This document shows positions 22,898 to 31,464 of a stretch of DNA of 44,262 bases, in pieces. The position numbers were made by a program, and so were the translations under genes. The notes below the pieces were generated by a model. That model searched no databases. It saw only the letters and a list, made by a program, of their open reading frames with translations, and was not told the origin of the DNA. The DNA is from an uncultured Lachnospiraceae bacterium. Lineage in GTDB: Bacteria > Bacillota > Clostridia > Lachnospirales > Lachnospiraceae. Location: positions 1 through 44,262 of the forward strand of contig CACZLA010000021.1 in assembly GCA_902781895.1 (NCBI GenBank), in the 5' to 3' direction. Numbering within the stretch: the stretch's first letter is position 1; every line of letters starts with the position of its first letter.

Positions 22898-22933
22898 AAA
22901 TAAAAACCCACCACTACTTCTCGTAGTGATGGG
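22898..22933 (-). terminator. Terminator after the sugar ABC transporter permease
   Basis: On the minus strand CCCATCACTAC pairs with GTAGTGGTGGG (plus positions 22907-22917 and 22923-22933, one G-U pair). A TTTTTATTTG tail follows. It lies 33 bases after the stop of the last permease gene, so DUF624 may depend on read-through or its own promoter. Confidence 0.85.
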
Positions 22934-22965
22934 CTTAATTGCTTTATAGAACTGTTATTGTAAAA

Positions 22966-23823
22966 TTAACCCTTAACAGCGCCGACTGTCATACCTGCAA
23001 CGATATTCTTAGCCATGAAGATGTAAACAACGATAACAGGCAGGATTGACATAGCGATAAACATGTAAACCTGACCCATATCGAACTTCAGGAAGTCTGC
23101 TGAACGAAGTGTTGCAATAAGTATAGGCAGTGTCTTCTTCTCATCTGACTTAAGTACAAGAGCAGGAGTAAAGTAGTTATTCCAGCTTGTTACAAATGCG
23201 AAGATAGCCTGTACTGCAATAGCCGGTTTCATAAGTGGAAGTGCTATCCTGTTGAATATCAGGAACTCTCCCGCACCGTCTATACGGGCTGATTCCATAA
23301 GTTCCAGAGGAATGTTTGCCTCCATATACTGCTTCATATAGAAGAATACCGCAGGTGCTGCAATAGCAGGCACAATAAGTGGTATAAATGAATCCATGAG
23401 ACCAATCTTTCTCAGCAGGTTAAGGAATCCAAGAGCTGTAACCTGTGTAGGAATCATCATGATAGCAAGTATAAATGTAAACATAAACTTCTTAAGTTTG
23501 AAATCATATGCATGTATAGCGAAAGCTGTCATAGTAGAGAAATATGTACTAAGAGCTGCTGTACAAAGTGATATGATCAAACTGTTTAAAAGTCCTCTGA
23601 TAATCGGGAGGTTACTATTGTGGAACAGATTGTAAAGGTTCTTTCCTAAGTTACCACCCGGTAAAATCGTAAATCCTTTATTAAGATCCGACTTTGATCT
23701 GGTTGCATTTACAAAGAGAATGTAGAACCAGAATAAACACATAATGGTTATAAAGATAAGCACTACGTAAGCAATAATTCGTCTTGTGTGGACACCAACG
23801 CCACTAGTTTTTTTCGTTTCCAT
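22966..23823 (-). CDS. Carbohydrate ABC transporter permease (MalG type)
   Basis: 285 residues with six membrane helices and the EAA loop MESARIDGAGEFLIFNRIALPLMKPA that contacts the ATPase. The MalG-type hallmarks MTAFAIHAYDF and MMIPTQVTALGFLNLLRKIGLMDS are present. The start lies 11 bases after the stop of the MalF-type gene. It forms the membrane channel together with that partner and the binding protein. No ATP-binding subunit is encoded nearby; such sugar systems often share an MsmK-like ATPase encoded elsewhere, which I infer here. The C-terminus ends GMTVGAVKG, typical of the family. Confidence 0.93.
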   Translation of the reverse strand: METKKTSGVGVHTRRIIAYVVLIFITIMCLFWFYILFVNATRSKSDLNKGFTILPGGNLGKNLYNLFHNSNLPIIRGLLNSLIISLCTAALSTYFSTMTAFAIHAYDFKLKKFMFTFILAIMMIPTQVTALGFLNLLRKIGLMDSFIPLIVPAIAAPAVFFYMKQYMEANIPLELMESARIDGAGEFLIFNRIALPLMKPAIAVQAIFAFVTSWNNYFTPALVLKSDEKKTLPILIATLRSADFLKFDMGQVYMFIAMSILPVIVVYIFMAKNIVAGMTVGAVKG

Positions 23824-23834
23824 AGCACCCTCCT

Positions 23835-24752
23835 TTACTTATCACCTTTCTGGTTAAACTTGAAGACAATTAAGCTCAAGATACCAGTAATTATGAACAG
23901 AATAACTGAAAGGGCACCACCCATACCATAGTTCTTACTGTACAAGTGTTTGTTCAGGTACATGATAAGTGTCATAGTAGTTCTAACCGGACTACCTTCA
24001 CCATTTGTAAGAATCTGAGGTACATCGAACATCTGAAGACCACCAATAAGAGATGTAATCATAACGAATACAAGGATTGGTCTTAAGATAGGAAGTGTTA
24101 TCCTAAAGAATATCTGTGTTGATGTAGCACCATCAACCTCCGCCGCTTCATAGTATGATGTATCAATACCAAGCATACCCGCAAGAAGCAGAATGGTTGT
24201 ATTACCAAACCACATAAGGAAGTTCATAAATGCAACAAGTGCTCTCGCACTTCCTGTATGAGATAGGAACTTGTATGGCTCATCTATAAATCCCATACTC
24301 ATAAGTAATGAGTTGATAGGACCTGAATCTGAGAACAATGTAAAGAATAACATTGCAAATGCAGATGCCATAATAAGGTTTGGTAAGTAGATAACTGACT
24401 GGAAGAATGGACGACCCTTAAGTCTAAGTGAAGGATCTGAGAACCAAGCTGCCAGTAAGAGTGAAACAACGATCTGAGGTATGAATCCGAGAATCCACAT
24501 GATCATAGTGTTTCCGAAATATTTAAAGACGTCACCGCCTGAAGAGAACAGTGACTTATAATTTTCTAATCCAATAAAGGTTGGTCCAACCTCTGTAATA
24601 CCATTTTTGAAATAGTGTTCAAAGAAACTGTTGTAAATAGTAGAAACCAGTGGAATAAGCTGGAATATAGTAAATACTACAACAAAAGGAATTAAGAAGA
24701 AATACCCCCAACGGTTATAGCGTACAACGTTTCCATTTTTTTTCTTATTCAT
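23835..24752 (-). CDS. Carbohydrate ABC transporter permease (MalF type)
   Basis: 305 residues with six membrane helices. The opening YNRWGYFFLIPFVVVFTIFQLIPL and the EAA loop YYEAAEVDGATSTQIFFRITLPILRP mark the MalF/UgpA group. It lies between the binding-protein gene (148 bases upstream, with a hairpin in the gap) and the MalG-type gene (11 bases downstream). The C-terminal residues KFNQKGDK match the family's usual ending. The substrate is probably an oligosaccharide or sugar derivative, judged only from the subfamily. Confidence 0.93.
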   Translation of the reverse strand: MNKKKNGNVVRYNRWGYFFLIPFVVVFTIFQLIPLVSTIYNSFFEHYFKNGITEVGPTFIGLENYKSLFSSGGDVFKYFGNTMIMWILGFIPQIVVSLLLAAWFSDPSLRLKGRPFFQSVIYLPNLIMASAFAMLFFTLFSDSGPINSLLMSMGFIDEPYKFLSHTGSARALVAFMNFLMWFGNTTILLLAGMLGIDTSYYEAAEVDGATSTQIFFRITLPILRPILVFVMITSLIGGLQMFDVPQILTNGEGSPVRTTMTLIMYLNKHLYSKNYGMGGALSVILFIITGILSLIVFKFNQKGDK

Positions 24753-24805
24753 TCAGCTACCTCCGCTATACCTTGTTTATTCATAGTGTATAAAAGATAA
24801 TTAAA

Positions 24806-24840
24806 GCGTGCCTCTTAGACATATGCCCAAGAAGGCACGC
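24806..24840 (-). promoter_or_regulatory. Intercistronic hairpin between binding protein and permease genes
   Basis: GCGTGCC pairs with GGCACGC at the ends, with a further TCTT/AAGA pairing inside. A TTTAATTATCTTTT stretch follows on the minus strand. Such a partial terminator or RNA-stabilising stem commonly lowers permease expression below that of the binding protein in ABC operons. Confidence 0.65.
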
Positions 24841-24900
24841 ATTTAATTTTATTACTTTAGGCCAGTGACGGCCCTATTAAGCAATAGCTTAGAATGAATC

Positions 24901-26367
24901 TTAGTATGAAAGCTCTGGGTACTTCTCTGATACTGACTTGTAGAAGTTCTCAAGTGCTGCATCATAGCTATCAACGTTACCTTCGAAGTAATCCTTCATA
25001 GCTGCCTGGAATGACTCATTACATCCCTGATCATACTCTGAAATGTTAGAAAGATCGATCTTCTCTGCTCCCTCACAGAACATAGCAAGAGGATTCTGTC
25101 CACCAAGTACTGCGAATGCATAGCTGTCATCTGTAGCTGCAGCTTCCATAGCTGGCTTGTTGTTAACGAAGTCACTATCCTTCTTAACGATACCTGTCAT
25201 AACTTCTTCGTCTGTTGTCATCTTTCTGATGATATCAGCAACGAGTGCAGGGTTATCTGTACCATTTGCTGCACAGATCCATGTACCACCCCAGTAGAAG
25301 CCCTGAGGACCAGTTGTTGCTCCCCAGCCGCCCTTTCCGGCGATTGACTCAGGATCATCTGCTGACATACAGAAGTTAATTAACCAAGCAGGTCCAAAGT
25401 AGCAGAATACCTTACCATCTGGATAGAATCCCTTGTTCCAGTCATCTGACCAAAGATCAGCTGTTCCTGTGTAACCAGCATCTACCTGCTCTTTTGACAT
25501 ATCAACCCACTTCTTGATGTTATCATCAACTGTGATCTTTCCATCAACTACCCATGGCTTAGAAACGTTGTTTGAGAATGTACGGAATGTATCATTAGCT
25601 GTAGCTGTGATCTTATATCCCTTCTCGTTAAGTGTCTTAGCTGTAGCGTTGAATGTATCCCAATCCTTAACAGCTTCCTGAACTGTATCAGGATCGTCTG
25701 ATCCAAGTACGTCCTTAGCGATCTCTCTGTTGTAGATAAGAACTCCAGGACATCCCTGCCATGAAACACCCTTAAGGTTTCCATCTGAATCAGTAACGAT
25801 ATCCTTTGTATACTGATACTGATTAGCAAGTTCCTTGTCAACATCGATACCAAGATCTGCAACAGGCATAGCAAGTGGAGTATTTACATACTTCAGTGCA
25901 TAGTCAGCCTCTACGAGGAAAAGGTCAACCTTCTCATCATCTGCTGCATCAGCATTATCTGGAAGAACAGCATCAAGGTTGTTCTGATAAGCGTTGTCAT
26001 CTGAAGGAGTTACAGTGAACTTAACTTCGATGTCACCGATCTTACCACCTGCTGTAGCATCATCAGGATCGTTTGCTTCGTATCCTGGATAGTGATCCTT
26101 AAGTCTGTTAGCGAACTCGTCGTTCCAGCACTGAATGTTAAGAACCTTTCCATCCTTAGAGAAGTCAGGAGCCTCTGTCTCAACAGCCTCTGTCTCTGAA
26201 GCAGCGTCATCATCTGTTGCTGCAGCCTCTGTTGTTTCAGCCTCTGTAGTCTCTGCCTCTGTTGCCTTTTCTGTTGTTGTCTCTTCTTCCTTGTCACCAC
26301 AAGCTACAAGTGAAAGACCCATAGCGAGTGCAAGTGAGAGAGCCATTGCCTTTTTGAACTTTTTCAC
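24901..26367 (-). CDS. Extracellular sugar-binding lipoprotein of an ABC transporter
   Basis: 488 residues. A lipoprotein signal (LALAMGLSLVAC) is followed by a Thr/Glu/Ala-rich linker of about 45 residues built from repeated EAETTEA-like units. A type-1 sugar-binding fold comes next (VLNIQCWNDEF, VDLFLVEADYALKYV, GVLIYNREIAKDVLG, YWGGTWICAANGTDNPA). The start codon is GTG (26365-26367), supported by AGGAGG eight bases away; no ATG is in a suitable place. It is the first gene of the transporter operon, ahead of the two permeases. Sugar specificity cannot be inferred with confidence. Confidence 0.92.
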   Translation of the reverse strand: MKKFKKAMALSLALAMGLSLVACGDKEEETTTEKATEAETTEAETTEAAATDDDAASETEAVETEAPDFSKDGKVLNIQCWNDEFANRLKDHYPGYEANDPDDATAGGKIGDIEVKFTVTPSDDNAYQNNLDAVLPDNADAADDEKVDLFLVEADYALKYVNTPLAMPVADLGIDVDKELANQYQYTKDIVTDSDGNLKGVSWQGCPGVLIYNREIAKDVLGSDDPDTVQEAVKDWDTFNATAKTLNEKGYKITATANDTFRTFSNNVSKPWVVDGKITVDDNIKKWVDMSKEQVDAGYTGTADLWSDDWNKGFYPDGKVFCYFGPAWLINFCMSADDPESIAGKGGWGATTGPQGFYWGGTWICAANGTDNPALVADIIRKMTTDEEVMTGIVKKDSDFVNNKPAMEAAATDDSYAFAVLGGQNPLAMFCEGAEKIDLSNISEYDQGCNESFQAAMKDYFEGNVDSYDAALENFYKSVSEKYPELSY

Positions 26368-26442
26368 AAAAAAACCCTCCTTTTGTATTTGTGTGTGTCC
26401 TTATGATACATCATACAAATCTTATCTTGCTTCCTTATAATC

Positions 26443-26459
26443 AGTGGTCCGAGACCACT
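26443..26459. promoter_or_regulatory. Palindrome AGTGGTC-CGA-GACCACT, possible operator
   Basis: A perfect 7-base inverted repeat around a 3-base centre lies just downstream of the predicted start point of the binding-protein operon, where a repressor would block transcription. It has no T-run after it, so it is not an ordinary terminator. The TGGTC half recurs in the palindrome at 26515-26526. Confidence 0.55.
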
Positions 26460-26482
26460 AAAGCCAATTCAGAAAAATAGTC

Positions 26483-26526
26483 ATTATACTCAGTATCTTT
26501 TTGGCATTTTTGTCGACCATTTGGTC
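26483..26526 (-). promoter_or_regulatory. Promoter region of the sugar ABC operon with a second palindrome
   Basis: TATAAT is read on the minus strand at 26483-26488. The -35 box is poor. The 12-bp palindrome GACCATTTGGTC lies at 26515-26526, just upstream of where the -35 should be, as expected for a regulated or activator-dependent promoter. The gene-free stretch 26368-26745 otherwise holds the promoter for the divergent gene. Confidence 0.55.
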
Positions 26527-26679
26527 CACAATGTTTACTTTTCGCCGCAGTTTTCCCTGCAACATATCGCTATTATAGGTCAAACTGAACAATAATGCAA
26601 GTATTATTTTTGAATTTTATTATACTTTTTGTACATAATAACCAAGTTTTAACTAATTAGAGATTATTTTGAAAAAGAA

Positions 26680-26709
26680 TTGTCATATTTTAACAATTTA
26701 TGTTAAAAT
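26680..26709 (+). promoter_or_regulatory. Promoter of the divergent membrane-protein gene
   Basis: TTGTCA (26680-26685), an 18-base spacer, then TAAAAT (26704-26709) with an upstream TG (extended -10 TGTTAAAAT). It lies 36 bases before the ATG at 26746. Confidence 0.65.
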
Positions 26710-26745
26710 TTACCAACACTAATTTTCAACAAGAGGTTACTGCAA

Positions 26746-27519
26746 ATGCGTGAAATGATCAAAGAAATGGAAGAGAAGCCGGTCGAGAAAAACGAAGACA
26801 ATCGTCTCGATCTCCACTCTCTCTCCAGAAAAGAAAAAAGAAAGGCAAAAAAGAAACAGATTGAAGAAACCACCGAGGGCATGAGTAAAAAAGAACGCCG
26901 GAAGTATCTGCTTTACTATTATAAAGAAAGAATACTTATTATCACCGGTATCGTAGTTGTTCTTACCATACTGACCATCACGTTGGTCCGGGCTCTCAGA
27001 CCTGTCACTATCTCCTATGTGGCCATCAACTGTAAAAACCCTCTGGAGTTTAATGCCGATGCTTTCGAGGATTATGCAAAAGCCATAAATAAATATGATG
27101 GTTATCAGATAAAAGGCGAGACAAATGTCGAGTTGATTTATGATGAATATACTCAGTCCTATGAAAACAACAAGAACAGCCAGAAGTATATCAATTTCGA
27201 AACCTCAACAGCAGCTCATATCTACGATGTTGTTTTCACCAACGAAGAAGGTGCTGTTTACTGCGGAATGATGGATATCTTCTATCCTCTGGACAAATAT
27301 CTTGAGCCTGAATACTTTGAAAGAATAAAGGACCGTATCGTCATGCTTACGGGAATGGACGGAAATCCCGGACCATACGCAATAGATATATCGGATACGG
27401 AGTTCGCAAAGTCTCTGAACCTGGGATATGACGATATTTATATAGGATTTGCAGGAGATATGGAGGATAACCACGAAAGAGTTAAGGACTTTATCGATTA
27501 TCTGTTCCCGGCAGAGTAG
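26746..27519 (+). CDS. Single-pass membrane protein with extracytoplasmic domain, function unknown
   Basis: 257 residues. A very charged cytoplasmic N-terminus of about 65 residues (LSRKEKRKAKKKQIEETTEG and KKERRKYLLYYYKER) is followed by one helix (ILIITGIVVVLTILTITLV). An outside alpha/beta domain of about 165 residues comes after it, with YVAINCKNPLEFNADAFEDY, VYCGMMDIFYPLDKYLEPEY and YAIDISDTEFAKSLNLG. The layout resembles small companion proteins seen beside sugar ABC transporters in Lachnospiraceae, which fits its divergent position next to the binding-protein gene. I do not recognise a named family. A terminator follows it. Confidence 0.7.
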   Translation: MREMIKEMEEKPVEKNEDNRLDLHSLSRKEKRKAKKKQIEETTEGMSKKERRKYLLYYYKERILIITGIVVVLTILTITLVRALRPVTISYVAINCKNPLEFNADAFEDYAKAINKYDGYQIKGETNVELIYDEYTQSYENNKNSQKYINFETSTAAHIYDVVFTNEEGAVYCGMMDIFYPLDKYLEPEYFERIKDRIVMLTGMDGNPGPYAIDISDTEFAKSLNLGYDDIYIGFAGDMEDNHERVKDFIDYLFPAE

Positions 27520-27560
27520 AAGATGCTTCCGATGTAAACATGTTCCGCCAGGCGCATGAT

Positions 27561-27602
27561 AAAAAAGAAACCGTGTGAATGTGATAACACGGTTTCTTTT
27601 TT
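27561..27602. terminator. Bidirectional terminator between convergent genes
   Basis: AAAAAAGAAACCGTGT (27561-27576) pairs with ACACGGTTTCTTTTTT (27587-27602), a perfect 16-bp stem with a 10-base loop and T-runs in both directions. It serves the plus-strand membrane protein and the minus-strand ABC-F gene. Confidence 0.92.
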
Positions 27603-27636
27603 ATATTCTTCTTTGTATATTCTTTTTTATTATTAG

Positions 27637-29262
27637 TTACTCTTTCGTATCAAATGTAATGATCTGTCTCTTTCTTGCCAGCTCATCATTCTCCAGATAT
27701 TCATCGTATGTACACTGCTTATCGATAAGTCCGTTATCTGTAAGCTCCATGATACGATTTGCAGTTGTCTGAATAAACTGGTGATCCTGACATGCAAACA
27801 GTACTACCCCCGGGAATTTTATAAGGGCATTGTTGAGTGATGTTATGGCTTCCATATCAAGGTGGTTTGTAGGCTCATCGAGTATGAGTACATTTGTTCC
27901 CATTATCATAAGCTTTGAAAGAAGACATCTTACCTTCTCTCCTCCCGACAGAACCTTGACCTTCTTGATACCGTCCTCTCCTCTGAACAGCATTCTTCCA
28001 AGGAAGCCTCTGACATATGTAGCATCCTTCTCCTCTGAGAACTGTGTCAGCCAGTCTACTATAACAAGATCATTGTCAAATTCTCTGGTATTATCTTTAG
28101 GGAAGTAACCCTGTGAGGTTGTAACACCCCATTTGTACTCTCCCTCATCCGGCTCCTCTTCACCGGCAAGTATTTTGAAAAGCATTGTTGTTGCCTGTGT
28201 CTTTGGTCCTACAAATGCTATCTTATCTTCTCTTCCGACAGTAAATGTAATATCATCAAGGATTTTTTCTCCATCAACTGTCTTTGAAATATGCTGAACG
28301 GTAAGAACCTCATTTCCGATCTCACGATTCGGTCTGAAATCGATAAACGGATATTTACGGCTTGAAGGCTTGATCTCTTCAAGCTCGATCTTTTCAAGTG
28401 CTTTCTTTCGTGAAGTTGCCTGCTTTGACTTTGAAGCATTTGCAGAGAAACGGGCGATGAACTCTTTAAGCTCCTTTATCTGCTCCTCTTTCTTCTTGTT
28501 TGCTTCCTTCATCTGACGTATCATCAGCTGACTTGACTCATACCAGAAATCGTAGTTTCCGGCATATACCTGAATCTTTCCGTAATCCAGGTCGCAGGTG
28601 TGTGTGCAGACCTTGTTCAGGAAATATCTGTCGTGGCTGACAACTATTACGGTATTATCAAAATTGATCAGGAATTCCTCAAGCCAGGCTATGGCATCCA
28701 TATCCAAATGGTTGGTAGGCTCATCCAGAAGAAGAACATCCGGATTTCCGAAAAGTGCCTTTGCAAGAAGCACCTTCACCTTCTTATTTCCATCCAGATC
28801 CTTCATAAGAGCATAATGGTCTTCTGTCTCTATTCCCAGTCCGTTAAGCAATGTTGCGGCGTCAACCTCTGCATTCCAGCCATCCAGCTCTGCGAACTCA
28901 GCCTCAAGCTCCGAAGCTCTTACACCATCCTCATCACTGAAGTCTTCCTTGGCATAGATAGCATCCTTTTCCTTCATTATTTCGTACAGCCTCTGATTTC
29001 CCATGATGACTGTATCCATAACCGTATAATCATCATATTTGAAGTGATCCTGTTCGAGGACTGAAAGTCTCTCACCCGGATCCATAGTCACATCTCCGGT
29101 AGTTGAATCAAGTTCTCCGGAAAGGATTTTTAAAAATGTTGATTTTCCGGCTCCGTTTGCACCTATAAGTCCGTAGCAGTTACCCGGGGTAAAGGTAATA
29201 TTTACTTCCTCAAACAGTGCTTTTTTTCCAAATCTCAGTGAAATGTTATTTGCGCTTATCAT
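27637..29262 (-). CDS. ABC-F family ATPase (YkpA/YbiT-like) with altered second Walker A
   Basis: 541 residues, two ATP-binding domains without membrane helices. Domain 1 has Walker A GANGAGKS (about 34-41), a degenerate signature (LDGNKKVKV), Walker B VLLLDEPTNHLDM and VSHDRYFLN. A linker rich in Lys/Glu follows, then domain 2 with signature LSGGEKVRCL and VLILDEPTNHLDM. The second Walker A reads GPKTQATT at 352-359: the lysine expected at 358 is Thr, and the usual glycine is Ala. ABC-F proteins of this group act on ribosomes or are housekeeping translation factors. Whether site 2 still binds ATP is uncertain. It is the last gene of the 27.6-32.9 kb run. Confidence 0.9.
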   Translation of the reverse strand: MISANNISLRFGKKALFEEVNITFTPGNCYGLIGANGAGKSTFLKILSGELDSTTGDVTMDPGERLSVLEQDHFKYDDYTVMDTVIMGNQRLYEIMKEKDAIYAKEDFSDEDGVRASELEAEFAELDGWNAEVDAATLLNGLGIETEDHYALMKDLDGNKKVKVLLAKALFGNPDVLLLDEPTNHLDMDAIAWLEEFLINFDNTVIVVSHDRYFLNKVCTHTCDLDYGKIQVYAGNYDFWYESSQLMIRQMKEANKKKEEQIKELKEFIARFSANASKSKQATSRKKALEKIELEEIKPSSRKYPFIDFRPNREIGNEVLTVQHISKTVDGEKILDDITFTVGREDKIAFVGPKTQATTMLFKILAGEEEPDEGEYKWGVTTSQGYFPKDNTREFDNDLVIVDWLTQFSEEKDATYVRGFLGRMLFRGEDGIKKVKVLSGGEKVRCLLSKLMIMGTNVLILDEPTNHLDMEAITSLNNALIKFPGVVLFACQDHQFIQTTANRIMELTDNGLIDKQCTYDEYLENDELARKRQIITFDTKE

Positions 29263-29294
29263 ATTTTTCTCCTGACTGTTTTTATATTATGGTA

Positions 29295-29858
29295 TTAATC
29301 CATCTCATCTATCAGCTTTTCTATCAGTCTCTTTTTGCTGTAGATATCATAACCCAGCATAAAGATATAAAGCATCTTGTTCAGCTGCTCATCCTCATCC
29401 TTGGGAACCTTCTTTTCTGTAATGGATGCAGCCTTCGCTGCACTTGCCTCTATATTGAAATACTCGGACTTCTCCATCTCGAAGGTCTTCTTATATATTT
29501 CATAGAGCTTTGCACTGGTCATCTTCTTATCCAGCAGGGGCTCCATTACCTTCTGAATATCGCTGAGAGACATTACATTTTTCATATAATAAATGTAAAT
29601 AAGATATATCAGATGGTCCCTGGTATACTTCTTCTTATCAGGCGGTGGCAGGAGCTTATTCTTGGTGTAATTATTGACCATAGCCTTTGTGAGAGTCTTT
29701 TCGTCTTTATTACGGACATTGTTTTTGAACTCTTCTTCCAGAAATGATATCACCTGATCAATGAACATTTTTTCATTCGGAATGTCATCGGGAATGATAA
29801 AATCCAGCTTCATCTTCTTTCTTATATCTTTTTTGATTTCCTGTAATTCGTTATCCAT
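29295..29858 (-). CDS. DUF1836 protein
   Basis: 187 residues from the ATG at 29858, preceded by TAGGTGG; the longer frame begins at a GTG that overlaps no better site. It is a soluble helical protein with FIIPDDIPNEKMFIDQVISF, KAMVNNYTKNKLLPPPDKKKYT and YMKNVMSLSDIQKVM, the pattern of Firmicutes DUF1836 proteins. The KLLPPP-KKKYTRDHL segment looks like a winged-helix or MerR-like DNA-binding motif, so a regulatory role is plausible but unproven. It lies nine bases from the CNNM stop and 32 bases before the ABC-F start. Confidence 0.82.
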   Translation of the reverse strand: MDNELQEIKKDIRKKMKLDFIIPDDIPNEKMFIDQVISFLEEEFKNNVRNKDEKTLTKAMVNNYTKNKLLPPPDKKKYTRDHLIYLIYIYYMKNVMSLSDIQKVMEPLLDKKMTSAKLYEIYKKTFEMEKSEYFNIEASAAKAASITEKKVPKDEDEQLNKMLYIFMLGYDIYSKKRLIEKLIDEMD

Positions 29859-29867
29859 ATTCACCAC

Positions 29868-31145
29868 CTATAGAATATCCTTTACTATATCTACTCTCTC
29901 TACTCTGTTTTTCTCAACCTTTTTACACTTCAGTGTAACTTCTCCGGTCCTTACCACGTCTCCCTCCCGGGGAAGTCTGTCAAGAAGCTCTATCATAAGT
30001 CCGCCGATGGAATCATAATTTTCAGACTCAAGCTGGGTTCCTATCGCATCATTCAGATCATCCAGCTTTACGGCACCGTCAACATCGTAATGGCCTGTAC
30101 TTATTTCCTTTATGAATTCATTTTCATATTCATCATACTCATCCCGGATATCTCCGACTATCTCTTCAACCAGATCTTCCATGGTAATGAGTCCTGCTGT
30201 TATACCATATTCATCCAGAACTATGCACATGGATACCGATGAGCTTTTCATATCGGAAAATATTTGCGCCGTCTTCTGGTATTCATAAACAAATACCGGC
30301 TCTCGCATCATACTCTTCATATCCAGACCGGTATCGTTCTTTTCTCTCCTGATATGGGCAAACATCAGATCCTTAACATTCAGAATTCCTATAATATGAT
30401 CCTTGGATTCATCATAAACAGGAAATCGTGTATAGCCTTCTTTGCTGATGATCTCCAGCATGTCTTCAATGGCCGCATTAACATCCATACATACCATATC
30501 CGCGCGGGGGATCATTATGTCCTTTGCCACAGCGTCGCCGAAGTCCACAACATTTGTTATCATCTTCTTTTCGGAGGTTTCAATAACACCCTCTTCACTG
30601 CTGACATCAACTATCTTAAGCAGTTCGCTTTCAGTCATCTGATTCTGATCCTTATCGGGGTCGATCCTTAAGATGAAGAATATCCCCTGGCAAATGGTAT
30701 TGACAAACCAGATAACCGGAGTAAGCACGATCATCAGTGCGCTGATGGGACCTGAAAACCAGAGCGACAAAGTGAGATTGTTCAGTGTAGCTATGGTTTT
30801 CGGCGTTATCTCTCCGAATACAAGCACGAAAAATGTAAGCAGTCCTGTAGCAATTCCAATATAACTACTGCCAAACAGCTTTGTACACAGCACCGTTGCC
30901 AGTGCAGATGCTGAGATGTTTACTATATTATTTCCTATCAGGATCGTAGATAGGAGTTTTGAAGAATCTTCTCTCATCCGGATAACACGACGTGCTCTTT
31001 TACCACGTCTCCCGCCTTCATCCACTACAGTCTTCAGTTTATTGATACTGACTGTCGTAAGGGCGGTTTCCGCAGATGAGAAAAAACCTGATAAAAACAG
31101 AAGTATTACTAACACAACCAGCCTCAGTATAATACCTGAGTCCAC
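29868..31145 (-). CDS. CNNM/CorC-family protein (DUF21-CBS-CorC_HlyC)
   Basis: 425 residues from a GTG at 31145, which stands ten bases after AAGGAG and seven bases after the yerC stop; an upstream in-frame ATG overlaps yerC by about 60 bases and is less likely. Order: DUF21 membrane domain with FFSSAETALTTVSINKL and IGNNIVNISASALATV (about four helices), two CBS modules (MIPRADMVCMDVNA and FPVYDESKDHIIGILNVKDL), and a C-terminal CorC/HlyC domain (GTQLESENYDSIGGLMIELL). Members move or sense magnesium or cobalt; some are tied to haemolysin loci only by name. It is co-transcribed with yerC. Confidence 0.9.
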   Translation of the reverse strand: MDSGIILRLVVLVILLFLSGFFSSAETALTTVSINKLKTVVDEGGRRGKRARRVIRMREDSSKLLSTILIGNNIVNISASALATVLCTKLFGSSYIGIATGLLTFFVLVFGEITPKTIATLNNLTLSLWFSGPISALMIVLTPVIWFVNTICQGIFFILRIDPDKDQNQMTESELLKIVDVSSEEGVIETSEKKMITNVVDFGDAVAKDIMIPRADMVCMDVNAAIEDMLEIISKEGYTRFPVYDESKDHIIGILNVKDLMFAHIRREKNDTGLDMKSMMREPVFVYEYQKTAQIFSDMKSSSVSMCIVLDEYGITAGLITMEDLVEEIVGDIRDEYDEYENEFIKEISTGHYDVDGAVKLDDLNDAIGTQLESENYDSIGGLMIELLDRLPREGDVVRTGEVTLKCKKVEKNRVERVDIVKDIL

Positions 31146-31152
31146 TAATACA

Positions 31153-31455
31153 TCACTCCTTACCCTTGGAAATACCCATTCTATCAAATAACAGCTCACA
31201 GCTGCCGTTTCCATTTCCCAGGAAACGGTTAACCCTGCTTATGGTAGCAGTAGACGCACCGGTCTTCGCTGCTATCTCTATATATGTATTGTTCTGATAA
31301 AGAAGCTTTGCAACTTCAAATCTTTCCGCAATGGAAAGAACCTCATTTGTAGTGCAGATATCCTCGAAGAAGCTGTAAAATTCTTCCTTGTCCTTAAGTG
31401 ACATCATCGCTTCGAAAAGATCATCCACCGCATCTGTCCTAATGGTCTTTGCCAT
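31153..31455 (-). CDS. YerC/YecD-type TrpR-like repressor
   Basis: 100 residues, all helical, with a central helix-turn-helix: NEVLSIAERFEVAKLLYQNN, then YIEIAAKTGASTATISRVNR, the recognition helix of the TrpR/YerC family. No amino-acid-binding role is shown for YerC relatives; they are small DNA-binding proteins near operons of mixed function. It starts nine bases after the amylase stop and ends seven bases before the CNNM start, so it sits in one transcript with both. Confidence 0.9.
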   Translation of the reverse strand: MAKTIRTDAVDDLFEAMMSLKDKEEFYSFFEDICTTNEVLSIAERFEVAKLLYQNNTYIEIAAKTGASTATISRVNRFLGNGNGSCELLFDRMGISKGKE

Positions 31456-31464
31456 TTCATCCCC

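Noticed and set aside
24901-26367. Thr/Glu repeat in the binding protein as a special repeat domain
   Set aside because: Such flexible linkers after the lipobox are usual for Clostridia binding proteins.
29217-29747. Plus-strand frame of 176 residues, Leu/Ile-rich, looks like a membrane protein
   Set aside because: Antisense of the DUF1836 gene and the ABC-F start; hydrophobicity arises from complementing Lys/Glu codons.
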